Positions 43,501-51,875 of a stretch of DNA of 62,742 nt are shown here, piece by piece. Numbering within the stretch: position 1 is the stretch's first letter; every line of letters starts with the position of its first letter. Source of the DNA: Akkermansia muciniphila (GTDB lineage: Bacteria > Verrucomicrobiota > Verrucomicrobiia > Verrucomicrobiales > DEV007). The position numbers were made by a program, and so were the translations under genes. Under the pieces are notes generated by a model, which was not told where the DNA came from, searched no databases, and saw only the letters and a list, made by a program, of their open reading frames with translations. The DNA is taken from positions 1 through 62,742 of the forward strand of contig CAMCXS010000029.1 in the NCBI GenBank assembly GCA_945883495.1. The letters run 5' to 3'.

Positions 43501-45516
43501 AAGAATCGCCACTCCTACCTCGCGCACACTGAAGAAACGGCCAAACCCCTTGGTTTCCTGGTTCGTTCCCGGAGGATTGATCCGGATTGGGGCTACTTGT
43601 CCATGCCCACTGTGCGCATCCGAGCCAATATAGGCTGCGTGGCCATTCGTTGTATCCGGGGGCGAATACACGGCTAGCCGGCCCGGAGTAAACGTCGGGT
43701 GTTCTCCGACATTCGGTCCAGATGGCGCCCAATATCCGTAATAGCCGTTGTTGACGAAGTTCCGGCTGATCGCAACTGGCGCACTTGGCAACCGAGATGT
43801 TGTGATCTGCTCAATACCATGCTGCTTGACTAGAAGATCGTCGAACAGGTTCAGCGACCGGACGTAGTCGAACACCTCCGTAATGATCTGGTTCGTGTTC
43901 CGCTGTCCGTATTTATCCCTCAAGCTTCCCCAGTTCTTGACTCCATCGCTCACGTCCAAACCAGGAACCGGCGCCGCCATCATTTCCTGCAGGTAACCAT
44001 AAAGCTCACGATTCCGAGGAATGTCCTCATAATCAGCGGTGCAAGAGGCTGCGTTCTTCCGCTGGAAATGATACATCGCCGGCTCTCGACGATTGACGTC
44101 CTTCGGAGCTCGGGAATCGTTGGACGCGCTTTCGTCTCGCTTGCCAACCTCAGCACAGAAACGCAGCCGTCGATCGTACGACGTGAAATAGCGGGTATGG
44201 CTTCCACGCTCGGGATCTCCGTGAAACGACGGCCACACCGAAATCCGAGGCGTATTAAAAATCGTCACCTCGGGCGCCTTGCTTGTCGCCGTCAGGAAGA
44301 ACTGCAATCGGCCAAGATCCTCGGGCTTAAGTTCCGGCCATCCGGTAATTTTCTGATGGCCCTTCCGCTCATATTTGGGGCTCGTCCGGCCATCGGACCG
44401 CCCCACCCGTGGGGCACTGAAGATGAACTCATCAATGGTGGCGTAGAGTCGATCGTCATCCGGCTGAATCGGAGTGATAAGTCCATAGCGGTCAGGAGTT
44501 CCAGCAAAGCCGCCCCCCCGGCTCCCCCCCCCCTGGACGCGGGGCACGAGATCATAGTAGGCCTCCGCGCCGTTCCGGTCATAACGTTCACTATTGGGAA
44601 GCGGGATTCGAGGGAAGAGAACATGGATCATGGACGTCGTCGCTGGATGTCCCGGATAGCGCTGGAACTCATTGGCTACAGGCTGAAACATCCCGTAAGC
44701 GCGGTCAGAGACTCCTCCGGCCCTCGGCGTATCCCAAGCAACACCTCCGGCGGCTGTGTTCACATTCAACTTCGCTGTCTCGTCATCCGTCCAGAATGCG
44801 AAACGCGCTACGATCGGGTTGCTCGCGCTCGGATTGCGGCCGCCGCCCCCCCCTCCTTGCCCGGCAAGCGGTTGAAACTGGCCGGTCTGACCGCTACCAG
44901 CCAGAGTTCCAAGGGTTCCATCCTCCAGTTGGTAAATCCACCGGACGGGCATCGGCAGCTGCTTCGGCTTGTCTTTCGCAGCCACCCCAACCGGATCCCA
45001 GTTTACGTCAAAACCCTCAACCTTGGTGTCCCCAATGGCGGCCCGGGGATCAATGATGGGGAAGAAGTATTCGGTTCGTGTGTCATACGTCCGAATCACC
45101 GGGGCATTCAAATCCACGAAACGCGCATCATCACGCCAGGCTCGCAACTCGGAGAAGTCATCAAAGACTTTATCCTCGCTGACGACCATCTTGTCATCCG
45201 AATACAGCTTGTAACAGTCCCGGCTCTCGCCCTCCCAAGTGCGGATCATCCCGGGCTGGCTAGCCCACGCGGTTGCTTTCCGATCGGTGGCCGACCGGAT
45301 TTGGTGAATCACCATGTCCACGGCGGACTTCGACAGGTGTGAGGCCTCCACGCCGCGTGAGTAAACGGTCGATGAAGCCAATTCACTACGCGACACCGTG
45401 AAGAACGCCATGACGAGCACGGCGGTCAACGTGAGGATCGCGAGAACCGTGACGAGGGCAATGCCCTGCTCGCGGCGAGTGCGGCGAGGCCGCGTGGGGG
45501 TTGGCGAGGGTTTCAT
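40549..45516 (-). CDS. Giant pilin-leader protein, Verru_Chthon cassette protein A-like
   Basis: The 1655-residue protein begins with a basic leader and the prepilin-like helix GIALVTVLAILTLTAVLVMAFFTVSRSELASS. GspK-like sequence follows (ASHLSKSAVDMVIHQI), then a very long Gly/Pro/Asn-rich extracellular body. Strings such as RFAFWTDDETAKLNVNTAAGG, WDTPRAGGVSDRAYGMFQPVANEFQRYPGHPATTS and LDFFWMPVVEPYSISEPLATAGKINMNYAIQPF are those I associate with protein A of the four-gene Verru_Chthon cassette of Verrucomicrobium and Chthoniobacter. Cassette members B, C and D are not next to it: peptide deformylase lies upstream and folP downstream. The family function is unknown; export or a surface fibre are guesses. 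It has its own terminator. Confidence 0.75.
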   Translation of the reverse strand: MKPSPTPTRPRRTRREQGIALVTVLAILTLTAVLVMAFFTVSRSELASSTVYSRGVEASHLSKSAVDMVIHQIRSATDRKATAWASQPGMIRTWEGESRDCYKLYSDDKMVVSEDKVFDDFSELRAWRDDARFVDLNAPVIRTYDTRTEYFFPIIDPRAAIGDTKVEGFDVNWDPVGVAAKDKPKQLPMPVRWIYQLEDGTLGTLAGSGQTGQFQPLAGQGGGGGGRNPSASNPIVARFAFWTDDETAKLNVNTAAGGVAWDTPRAGGVSDRAYGMFQPVANEFQRYPGHPATTSMIHVLFPRIPLPNSERYDRNGAEAYYDLVPRVQGGGSRGGGFAGTPDRYGLITPIQPDDDRLYATIDEFIFSAPRVGRSDGRTSPKYERKGHQKITGWPELKPEDLGRLQFFLTATSKAPEVTIFNTPRISVWPSFHGDPERGSHTRYFTSYDRRLRFCAEVGKRDESASNDSRAPKDVNRREPAMYHFQRKNAASCTADYEDIPRNRELYGYLQEMMAAPVPGLDVSDGVKNWGSLRDKYGQRNTNQIITEVFDYVRSLNLFDDLLVKQHGIEQITTSRLPSAPVAISRNFVNNGYYGYWAPSGPNVGEHPTFTPGRLAVYSPPDTTNGHAAYIGSDAHSGHGQVAPIRINPPGTNQETKGFGRFFSVREVGVAILACAQDNGWPLGESRRGVGMVRGGPVETWSSQGKVIGPPPQGGEVDPEYDYSNVPPLSQTSRQHVFNTYNLGQWNVRDPNNGQQRPIEVGDLNDNSTVMFPSRPEMTGAAFYNYVVNQANWNRTLAEDTPLKNRETQVQAILLVSLFCPSKGWTMINPDFRFEMEVPQDFQLQGQFLGFPNAPANLKTPHAGFRRVWHGRDSGGILEPRMLMLGHGRVKGNPRADQLAYSILVRSTPAALNAANFAASNVDTQTFNKDVEKPSTNQLDADPSEGQESYVYPWVSNTMTIPGVPGENGMMLPKTMTLGGGRVIIRLFPDGGSRTDLGDQTAGREAIENDGAGDYSQKVDITFATTEVPLPILAGAAYGHRVEGPSAGMWRVSPGTEVRPREHWCWNRDGAFKVFPPPVPGQGRNNGLFRGRLQLSTGAQGYSVPTSPVDETPNVAFSGHGVVRPVDVVRSYVIPHGDDRIVAPLVDVPSSIYQPHQQYGNPNRLVASNFSIEASNSGYGREGLPPNTPGLNEPNPPLQTKALVNPTVANVPATRRPLLPENFEQNMNQWGDWDNGVAGELDGPLINKPDEGNAMGVAYNDYVPKPWISNSPARAFIPYFTDSWVQEPAGPGLWSPNRIMPGPGMFGSLPTGVYSKGGTPVGEPWQTLLFRRIGGSNEQSAQGKSPLTGRVHPGWEHPRDHYLLDFFWMPVVEPYSISEPLATAGKINMNYAIQPFDYIKRKSSLLGVFSSEELLTVPNRLLNGANAYKDGEGWGSGYTKTTHSGGSLRNVSLRSWISLNETLRQFDDLFGSPGGSTAPQVFRTASQICEQWLVPGKPVAGNPYGVSNITLEQVSQWYNPEANTIAGQKSFGLVGDNARERPYTNLVARLTTKSNTYNVHYRAQIIRQSPLSPSSPGQRRTDSEYGVFNAASDKMVGEYRGSSIIERYIDPNDVRIPDYASEASKGDLQLGNSQAEVDTLDKFYRFRVVSEKRFAP

Positions 45517-45730
45517 GGGATGATTGAATCCAGAAAAACGGGCTCTGAGTGGCTTGATTCCGGCGTCCTAGCCTCCACCACGTCAGCGATGGCCCGAACG
45601 CTTCACAGGCGTATCCTTCTGAAGTTACATGGTGAATACAAGAAAATTGTGAGCGCGGCCTCGAATTTTTCGGTGGCAGCCCGTTCGGCCGATCAGAAGC
45701 GCACCTCGCGCGCCCAGCATTCGCGCTCGC

Positions 45731-46288
45731 TCAGGCTCCGCTGCCTTCCATTTGCAGCAACTTGAGCGTCTTGCGCAGGGCGATCTTCCGGGCGCTGCTC
45801 ATCCGGTCAATGAAGAGGATGCCGTTCAGGTGATCCACCTCGTGTTGAATCGCCCGGGCAAACAAACCGTCCGTCTCGATCACTAGTTTTTCTCCGTCCA
45901 AGGTGGTAACGACCGCCTGAACGGCATTGGGACGAGTGATCTCCGCCCGGATGTCCGGGAAAGAGAGGCAGCCCTCGGTATCGCGTTCCCGGGGACCAGC
46001 CGGAACCACGACCGGGTTCAAGAACACTAGGGGCATGATTTCCTCCAGCTTCCGGTCGACTCCATTGACTCGCAGGTAGGTGCCTGGCTCGGAGGCTTGG
46101 GAGACGTCAACGACAGCCATTTGCAAGGCTTCACCCACTTGTTGCGCCGCCAACCCGACCCCGTCGGCGTCATACATGGTTTCAATCATGTCCTGGGCCA
46201 GGGCCCGGATCTCCGGAGTGACGCTCTCAATGCGAGCCCCCTTTTGACGGAGGACCGGGTGACCATAGATGACGATTTTCCTGACCAT
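45731..46288 (-). CDS. def: Peptide deformylase
   Basis: Def removes the formyl group from new proteins. The 185-residue protein has all three motifs: GVGLAAQQVG (about residues 44-53), EGCLSFP (about 105-111, the metal-binding Cys) and QHEVDH (about 149-154, two metal His and the catalytic Glu). The start at 46288 gives the standard N-terminus VRKIVIYGHPVLRQKG. It lies 17 bp after exbD and probably ends the tonB-exbB-exbD transcript, an unusual pairing of envelope energy transduction and a housekeeping enzyme. Confidence 0.97.
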   Translation of the reverse strand: MVRKIVIYGHPVLRQKGARIESVTPEIRALAQDMIETMYDADGVGLAAQQVGEALQMAVVDVSQASEPGTYLRVNGVDRKLEEIMPLVFLNPVVVPAGPRERDTEGCLSFPDIRAEITRPNAVQAVVTTLDGEKLVIETDGLFARAIQHEVDHLNGILFIDRMSSARKIALRKTLKLLQMEGSGA

Positions 46289-46305
46289 CGCTAAGCGGCC
46301 ACCCT

Positions 46306-46734
46306 CTACGGCGCGGCGGCCTTCTGCAACAGAATCCGCGCGGGGACGTCCTTAATCGCCACACCGGCCTCGTTGAAGGCATCCCAAAGTCCCACCAGAA
46401 CCCCGAGCGGCAGCTTCTCGTCCGCCTTCAACTCAAACTTCACCGCCGGATTTTCGGCCTTGATGCCCTTCAGCGTTTTCCCCAAGTCCGGCAAGGCCAC
46501 TTCCTTCTCCCCGATAAAGATCTTCGTGTCCGCCCCGACCGCGATGGTCATCCGGTTGTCCACGATGGCCGAGCCCTCGCGGCCGCTCGATTTCGGCAAG
46601 TCGATCTTCAACGAAGCCCGGTCCTCGGGAAACTTCATCGTGACGATGAAGAAAATCAGGAGAATGGTCAGGATGTCGATCAGCGAAATGACCGTCACCA
46701 CCGGAGCCGTGCGGCGTTTGGTGTAAAACTTCAC
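46306..46734 (-). CDS. exbD: ExbD/TolR-family protein
   Basis: The 142-residue protein has one N-terminal membrane helix (VVTVISLIDILTILLIFFIVTMKF) with the conserved Asp in LIDILTILLIFF, the proton-path residue of ExbD/TolR. A periplasmic domain follows (IDLPKSSGREGS, IFIGEKEVALPDLGKTLKG, GVLVGLWDAFNEAGVAIKDV). It overlaps the exbB stop by 4 bp. With ExbB it forms the proton-driven motor for the TonB-like protein encoded upstream. Confidence 0.93.
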   Translation of the reverse strand: MKFYTKRRTAPVVTVISLIDILTILLIFFIVTMKFPEDRASLKIDLPKSSGREGSAIVDNRMTIAVGADTKIFIGEKEVALPDLGKTLKGIKAENPAVKFELKADEKLPLGVLVGLWDAFNEAGVAIKDVPARILLQKAAAP

Positions 46735-47507
46735 GGATGACGGGGACTGAAGGACGGCGCCGGATACCCTGCCGCAGCGGGCAGCGGAACCGGTTGATTC
46801 GGGATCACGGTGGATCTCCTCTGGCGATCCGCGTGCAGGGCAGCAAAGACGATCGACGCCAGCACTTCCAACCGCGAAGCGATCCGCTCAATGTGCCGGT
46901 TGAGCCAGCTGTGAGCAATCACCACCGGCACGGCGACCACCAGTCCACCCACGGTTGTGAAAAGAGCCTCGGAAATCCCGGCGGCGATGACCGTCGGATC
47001 CGGACCTTGCAACCCCGTGGATGACCCAAGCCCACCGAAGACCGCAATCAGACCAGACAAGGTTCCGAGGAGACCAATCAGAGGGGCGATCGTGATAATG
47101 ACCTCGAGAATCGCCAAGCCGCTCTGCATTTTGCCAATCTCTTCTCGAGCGACCGCCTCGACGCCAATCTGCAACCCATCCATTCCATATTCGCGACGTT
47201 GGAACGCGGCATCGACGATGCGGCCGAGCGGGGAAGGATCGGTTGCCGATAGTGCGGCAAGACCTGCCAACGCCTCTGGATCCGGGCCCGCTTGCAAACG
47301 GCCTACCGCCCCCTCAAGCGGCGGAGGGATGAGCAGCGGGCGACGCAAAAACAGGAGCCGCTGCACAATGATCGTCACCGCCACCAGCGAACAGAGGACG
47401 ATCGGGACCATGAAAACGCCGCCCGCTTCTAGGAAATTGACTCCATGATCAAGGGCGCCTTCGGGAGCGGGGGGGAGGGATTCGTTCACGTTGAGATGGG
47501 AAATCAA
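46731..47507 (-). CDS. exbB: ExbB/TolQ/MotA-family proton channel
   Basis: The 258-residue protein has three membrane helices: about residues 30-48 (GGVFMVPIVLCSLVAVTIIVQRLLFL), about 135-165 (ILEVIITIAPLIGLLGTLSGLIAVFGGLG) and about 175-205 (ISEALFTTVGGLVVAVPVVIAHSWLNR). The signatures APLIGLLGTLSGLI and ISEALFTTVGGLVVAVPVVIAH are diagnostic for ExbB/TolQ. Its start overlaps the tonB-like stop by 4 bp. Confidence 0.94.
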   Translation of the reverse strand: MISHLNVNESLPPAPEGALDHGVNFLEAGGVFMVPIVLCSLVAVTIIVQRLLFLRRPLLIPPPLEGAVGRLQAGPDPEALAGLAALSATDPSPLGRIVDAAFQRREYGMDGLQIGVEAVAREEIGKMQSGLAILEVIITIAPLIGLLGTLSGLIAVFGGLGSSTGLQGPDPTVIAAGISEALFTTVGGLVVAVPVVIAHSWLNRHIERIASRLEVLASIVFAALHADRQRRSTVIPNQPVPLPAAAGYPAPSFSPRHP

Positions 47508-48874
47508 TAAATGAGGATGTCGTAATTCACCTCGAGCGGTTCATCGCCAAATGCCTCGGCGACATCCTTCGGCATCGGGGGAATCGCGGCCGTGGCGATC
47601 GCGGCCATGCTGAAGTCGGTCAAGACCGCCCCGGCATCCTGATGAATGACGCGAATTCCTCGCACGTTCCCACGGGAATTTACCTCAAAGCGGATTTTGA
47701 GGCTGCCAAAGCTGACAAAACTGCCGTTTTTGAGCCGGAGTTCATGCCACCGCCGCTCCACGGCCCGGCTCACTGCCGCTTTGTAGGCGCCGACCGGCGT
47801 GGCGTCGGCATCGACGGCGCTTTTGCCGATGTTACTGAGTGATCCCTTCATCGTGTTCAGCTTGCGAGCCGGGCTGAAGGCTGCCATGTCCGCGTTTCCG
47901 TTGGTCAACGGTTTGGGCTCGGCGCCTTGCGGGACGGGCATGGCGGGCGTCAGGGGACGATTCGAAGCGGTCCTGGGCGCGACCGCCGCACTGGCGCGCA
48001 CCCTTGGTGTTTGCAGGATCGGGACGGTTGGATCGCTAAGAGTCGGGGCCTTTTCCGGCATGGAGTCTTCCGGCATCGACTTTGGCGCCGTCTCGTCCAG
48101 TTCATTGCCCAAATCACGAAGTTTCCCGGGAAGGTCGACCTTGGCCATCTCCATCCGCTCCGGCACTCCACCTTCCGGTCCCGCCGGGGTTTCGGGCTTG
48201 GGCTCTGGCGCCTCCTCCTTCTTGCCATCAGCCGGCTTGGCCACGGTTTGCATCTCCGTGGGCGAGGTTTTTTCCAGGCGTTCCGTGGCTTCTTTGGGGA
48301 TCGCATCCTCGGGAGCTTCTACGGGCGGTGCCTGCTGCTGCGCCATGGCAGTCTCGGCCGGTTGCGGAGGACCAGACGGAACGGGAAGCCCCGGCTTGGT
48401 GGGCACGGAGCGCGGAATCTCGCCATCTTTGCCATCGGCAAAGTTATGATCCCGCATCGATATCCCTTTTACCAAGTCCAAGCCTTGCTGGGTCGGGACG
48501 GGCGCTTCGCCGGGAGCCGACGGGACGATTTCCGTGGCGGCACGGGTGTTTTTATCCGACTCAAACGGAGCGCGGTCTGGCGATGGCTCGGCCTGCTGAT
48601 CGGAGAAAGTTTCAACATAAACCTGCTTCTGGGCGGCGGCCGGAGGCGGCGGGGCGGGGACTGGGACCAATTCGGGGAGAAGTTCCTCAAGGCTGACCAC
48701 CAATTCCTCCTGGGGCATCAGCCCTACTTGAAGGCGTTGACGGGCCTGGAGGATCGACCACGAACCGAGCAAGACGAGCAAGAGGCCGTTGACCGCCAAC
48801 GACACGACCAAGGCCGTGACATTCATCACGGTTTCGCGAGAAACACTCTTGGGGAGCTGTTCAGCCCGGATCAT
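47504..48874 (-). CDS. TonB-like energy transducer
   Basis: The start is uncertain (GTG 48898, ATG 48874 or ATG 48826); I use 48874. The roughly 456-residue protein has one N-terminal membrane helix (TALVVSLAVNGLLLVLLGSW). A very long Pro/Ala/Glu/Lys-rich periplasmic linker of about 300 residues follows (for example LVPVPAPPPPAAAQK and EAPEPKPETPAGPEGG). The TonB C-terminal domain is the last 95 residues (YKAAVSRAVERRWHELRL, LKIRFEVNSRGNVRGIRVI, LTDFSMAAIATAAIPPMP). The linker is long enough to span a wide periplasm. It is followed by exbB and exbD. No TonB-dependent receptor is in the window. Confidence 0.85.
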   Translation of the reverse strand: MIRAEQLPKSVSRETVMNVTALVVSLAVNGLLLVLLGSWSILQARQRLQVGLMPQEELVVSLEELLPELVPVPAPPPPAAAQKQVYVETFSDQQAEPSPDRAPFESDKNTRAATEIVPSAPGEAPVPTQQGLDLVKGISMRDHNFADGKDGEIPRSVPTKPGLPVPSGPPQPAETAMAQQQAPPVEAPEDAIPKEATERLEKTSPTEMQTVAKPADGKKEEAPEPKPETPAGPEGGVPERMEMAKVDLPGKLRDLGNELDETAPKSMPEDSMPEKAPTLSDPTVPILQTPRVRASAAVAPRTASNRPLTPAMPVPQGAEPKPLTNGNADMAAFSPARKLNTMKGSLSNIGKSAVDADATPVGAYKAAVSRAVERRWHELRLKNGSFVSFGSLKIRFEVNSRGNVRGIRVIHQDAGAVLTDFSMAAIATAAIPPMPKDVAEAFGDEPLEVNYDILIY

Positions 48875-48933
48875 CTTGGTCAACTCAGCCCGCTGCACGG
48901 CCTACGCGAGCGGCGCACCATACACATGGTTTG

Positions 48934-49788
48934 TCAGGGTCGCGAGCGGGATTTGCCCTTGGATGTGCGGGCATGGTGAAAGAGATACTGCTGCGCATAG
49001 CCGCCATAGTCCCCAAAGTGGTGGACGAGAAAACTCGTGAGTTCCTTGCGGGGAACCTCATCGCCCCCGAAGTAGCGCTCCCGCAGCACGCGCTCAATCC
49101 ACACATCCACCGGGAAAGCCGAGAGCCGCCCAAACGCAAAGAGCCGCACACAATTCGCGATCTTTTCGCCCACGCCGTCGAAGCGCAACAAGAACTCCAA
49201 CAATTCCGCGTCGTCCAACGCCTCTCCGTCTTCCAACCGAGCCTCGCCGCTCGCCAATCGCGCGGCCGCCCGGTGCACAAAGACCGCCCGGTAACCCAAG
49301 CCAAGCTCGCGGAGCCGCTGTTCCCCGGCCGAGGCCATGGCCGCTGGAGAGGGAAACGCACCGGCCTTGATGTCGCCGAGGCGCAGGGGTTCGCCCAATT
49401 CCCTCCGCAATCGGAGGGACATCTGCCGGATGTGCGCGACCTGTTTCATCGAAGAAGTCAGAAACGTGGCCAGGCACTCCCAGAGCGGTTGCCGCAAGAT
49501 GCGCAAACCCGGGCAGTACGCGACCGCCGCCGCGAGGACCGAATCCTCCGCCGGAAAGCTGCGCAACACCGCATCGTGATTCTCATCGAGCCGGAGATAG
49601 CAACGCGCCGTCTCCAGGCCCTCGGTGGGCGTCACGAGGACTTCGTCCCTACGTTGGCGAAGAGCAACGAGTCGATCCGCGATGCATCCGGCGAAGCTTC
49701 CGTCCGCTTGCGGCTCCCAGTGGAATGCTTGGCCGGAATTGAGGGTGGCTTCGAGGTCGAAGTTCGGGGCATGCAGAGTGGCGGCCAT
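48934..49788 (-). CDS. 8-oxoguanine DNA glycosylase, OGG1-type
   Basis: The enzyme excises 8-oxoguanine from DNA. The ATG at 49788 was chosen as it starts the OGG N-terminal domain (LHAPNFDLEATLNSGQAFHWEP, about residues 5-26); the frame up to 49950 is spurious. The 284-residue protein contains the helix-hairpin-helix-GPD domain. The region FDGVGEKIANCVRLFAFGR carries the catalytic Lys in GEK and FPVDVWIERVL the Asp, matching OGG1 (GTK and PVDV). The helix RILRQPLWECLATFLTSSMKQVAHI also fits OGG1. It lies 4 bp after surE on the same strand. Confidence 0.9.
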   Translation of the reverse strand: MAATLHAPNFDLEATLNSGQAFHWEPQADGSFAGCIADRLVALRQRRDEVLVTPTEGLETARCYLRLDENHDAVLRSFPAEDSVLAAAVAYCPGLRILRQPLWECLATFLTSSMKQVAHIRQMSLRLRRELGEPLRLGDIKAGAFPSPAAMASAGEQRLRELGLGYRAVFVHRAAARLASGEARLEDGEALDDAELLEFLLRFDGVGEKIANCVRLFAFGRLSAFPVDVWIERVLRERYFGGDEVPRKELTSFLVHHFGDYGGYAQQYLFHHARTSKGKSRSRP

Positions 49789-49792
49789 CGGC

Positions 49793-50491
49793 TCAAATCC
49801 GCAAGCGGGACCGGCTGATCTTCCCTTGAAAACAGATGTCCACGTCCGAGCCGGTCCCTCTGGGGCGGTCCGCGTAAATTCCGGAGTAGTGCAGCCCTTG
49901 AGGTCCTTCGCGAAATGCCACCGGCAACGGGGCCTCTTCGGGGTGGGCATCGATCACTTCCGGCACGCCCTCCGTCGCTTCGAGATGGGGCAGATTGACA
50001 TTCCAAAGCTCCCCGGCGACGCATCCTTGGCGCCCGATGTTGGCCAAAACGGAGGCCACCCACTCCTCCGCCCGGTCCCAACGGAGTTCCAGATTCCGCT
50101 TCAAATAATGCGAGAACGCCGCCGCCGCAACCCCGTGATACGCCGCCTCCCGCGCTGCGGCCACCGTGCCGGAAATGTAGATGTCTTGCCCCATATTTCC
50201 CCCGTGGTTAATCCCGGAAAGCACCCAAGCCGGCCGTTGATCCCGGAGGATGTGGGCCAAAGCCACGCGGACGCAGTCGGCTGGCGTCCCGTCGACAGCC
50301 CATTCCGACTGCCCATGACGTTGCACGGTCAGCGGCTCATGCGTGGTCACTCGATGCCCCACCTGAGACATCGGTCCGGCGGGCGCGACAGTCACCAGTT
50401 GAGCGTCTGGAAAGGACCGCGCCGCCGCGCGTCGCAACGCCGCCAGTCCTTCGGCCTCAATGCCATCATCATTACAAAGCAAAATAATCAC
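49793..50491 (-). CDS. surE: 5'/3'-nucleotidase SurE
   Basis: SurE is a metal-dependent nucleoside monophosphate phosphatase. The 232-residue protein begins MIILLCNDDGIEAEGLAAL, with the metal-binding pair in NDDG at residues 7-10. It continues with the family strings VAPAGPMSQVGHRVT, VDGTPADCVRVAL, and SGINHGGNMGQDIYISGTVAAAREA, the last carrying the metal-binding Asn. The length is slightly short of the E. coli protein. It is the first gene of the surE-ogg-tonB-like-exbB-exbD-def block and is divergent from the cyclophilin gene, with a 90-bp shared upstream region. Confidence 0.95.
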   Translation of the reverse strand: MIILLCNDDGIEAEGLAALRRAAARSFPDAQLVTVAPAGPMSQVGHRVTTHEPLTVQRHGQSEWAVDGTPADCVRVALAHILRDQRPAWVLSGINHGGNMGQDIYISGTVAAAREAAYHGVAAAAFSHYLKRNLELRWDRAEEWVASVLANIGRQGCVAGELWNVNLPHLEATEGVPEVIDAHPEEAPLPVAFREGPQGLHYSGIYADRPRGTGSDVDICFQGKISRSRLRI

Positions 50492-50581
50492 TTCTTGCGC
50501 GGAGTCGAAGAGTTCATACGTTGGTCATTCATCGGCTAGTGTGCCATATCCCCGTTTTTTGCACTCGAACCATTCAACTCC

Positions 50582-51199
50582 ATGAAAATCTCTTTCAACT
50601 CCCTCCTCCTGCTTTCCTCATTCTGGCTTCTGGGCCTAGGGGCTCAGGCTGAGGAACCCAAAGAAAAGCAAAACCAACCAGAAAAACAGGAGGCATCCGT
50701 GTCTGACATCCGCATCATCGTAAAAACATCCAAGGGCGACATCGAAGGAACCCTCTTCGCCAGCAAAGTCCCCCTCACCTGCGCCAATTTCCTGAATCTC
50801 GCCACTCGCGGCTATTATGACGGGATCAGCTTCCACCGCGTTATTCCAGACTTCATGATCCAAGGCGGCGACCCAACCGGCACTGGTCGCGGAGGTCCGG
50901 GTTACAAGTTCGAAGACGAGATCGACCGCTCCCTGAAGCACGATACTCCGGGTATTTTCTCCATGGCGAATGCTGGCCCGAACACCAACGGCAGCCAGTT
51001 CTTCATCACCCACGTGCCCACCGCTTGGCTCGATGGCAAGCACGCCGTCTTCGGGAAAGTCACCAAGGGCCAGGATGTGGTCAACGCCATCAAGGCTGGC
51101 GATACCATCACGAAAATCGAAATTCTCGATTCTACGGAAGCGCTCTTCACGGCTCAGGCCAAGCGCCTGAAGGAGTGGAACGGCATCCTCGACAAGTAA
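50582..51199 (+). CDS. Peptidyl-prolyl isomerase, cyclophilin type, exported
   Basis: The 205-residue protein has an N-terminal signal peptide ([22 protein letters not shown]), a charged spacer and a cyclophilin domain (about residues 45-200). The active-site strings are present: [19 protein letters not shown] with the catalytic Arg, [18 protein letters not shown], and the Trp in [10 protein letters not shown] that matches the cyclosporin-site Trp of CypA. It probably assists folding of exported proteins in the periplasm. The ATG at 50582 is the only sensible start. Confidence 0.95.
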   Translation: MKISFNSLLLLSSFWLLGLGAQAEEPKEKQNQPEKQEASVSDIRIIVKTSKGDIEGTLFASKVPLTCANFLNLATRGYYDGISFHRVIPDFMIQGGDPTGTGRGGPGYKFEDEIDRSLKHDTPGIFSMANAGPNTNGSQFFITHVPTAWLDGKHAVFGKVTKGQDVVNAIKAGDTITKIEILDSTEALFTAQAKRLKEWNGILDK

Positions 51200-51266
51200 T
51201 CTCGGTCGAATCCCCCTTAGCTGGAAACGCGACGCCTCACCCGGGCGGAGCGTTTCCGGACTGCCC

Positions 51267-51875
51267 ATGCCCGCCACCCCACGCGCATTCGGCCCCGCCG
51301 CGCCCGTCCGATGGCCTCGTTGGCAGGATCGCTGGAGCCGTCCTACGTTGCGGCTCCGGTGTGCCACGGAATCGGACTTGCCGGTGTTGGCCGGCATTCA
51401 GGAAGGCGGGTTGCGCCCCTTTGTGGAAGCCTACTACCCTTGGGATCCGCGCAGCTTTCGCGAGCATTTCCGCCCCGAGGAGACCCGAGTTCTGGAGTCG
51501 GCCCGCGGAATCGCCGGATTTTACCAAATTCAGTCTCGCGCGGACCATCTCTTCCTCGCGGAGCTGCACGTAGAACTAGGTCATCGCAACCACGGGCTCG
51601 GGGAGCTGTTGCTAAACTGCGCCCTGGCGGAGGCGGAAGCGGAAAACCTTCCGTTGCGCCTTTGGGTGTTGCGCAACAATCCCGCCCGCCAACTCTATCT
51701 GCGGCTCGGTTTCCGGGACTCCGGGGAGGGATCCTGCCACCTCGTCATGGAACGTGGGACCAGCGGAAATCAAACATCCGCCAACGGCCCGGTGCTATCG
51801 CCCACGCGATCCACTTTGACTCCGAAACGGTCGAGCAACGAAACATACAGGTTCGTCATGGGCTTGCCCCGATGA
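51267..51875 (+). CDS. GNAT-family N-acetyltransferase
   Basis: The 202-residue protein has a GNAT core at about residues 28-160: RLRCATESDLPVLAGIQEGG, FYQIQSRADHLFLAELHVELGHRNHGLGELLLNCAL (acetyl-CoA loop region, a variant of RxxGxG/A reading RNHGLG), and LWVLRNNPARQLYLRLGFRDSG. The start is the ATG at 51267. Roughly the last 36 residues (GNQTSANGPVLSPTR onward) lie on the strand opposite the end of the DUF1552 gene and look like a read-through tail, giving a 106-bp convergent overlap. Substrate unknown. Confidence 0.85.
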   Translation: MPATPRAFGPAAPVRWPRWQDRWSRPTLRLRCATESDLPVLAGIQEGGLRPFVEAYYPWDPRSFREHFRPEETRVLESARGIAGFYQIQSRADHLFLAELHVELGHRNHGLGELLLNCALAEAEAENLPLRLWVLRNNPARQLYLRLGFRDSGEGSCHLVMERGTSGNQTSANGPVLSPTRSTLTPKRSSNETYRFVMGLPR

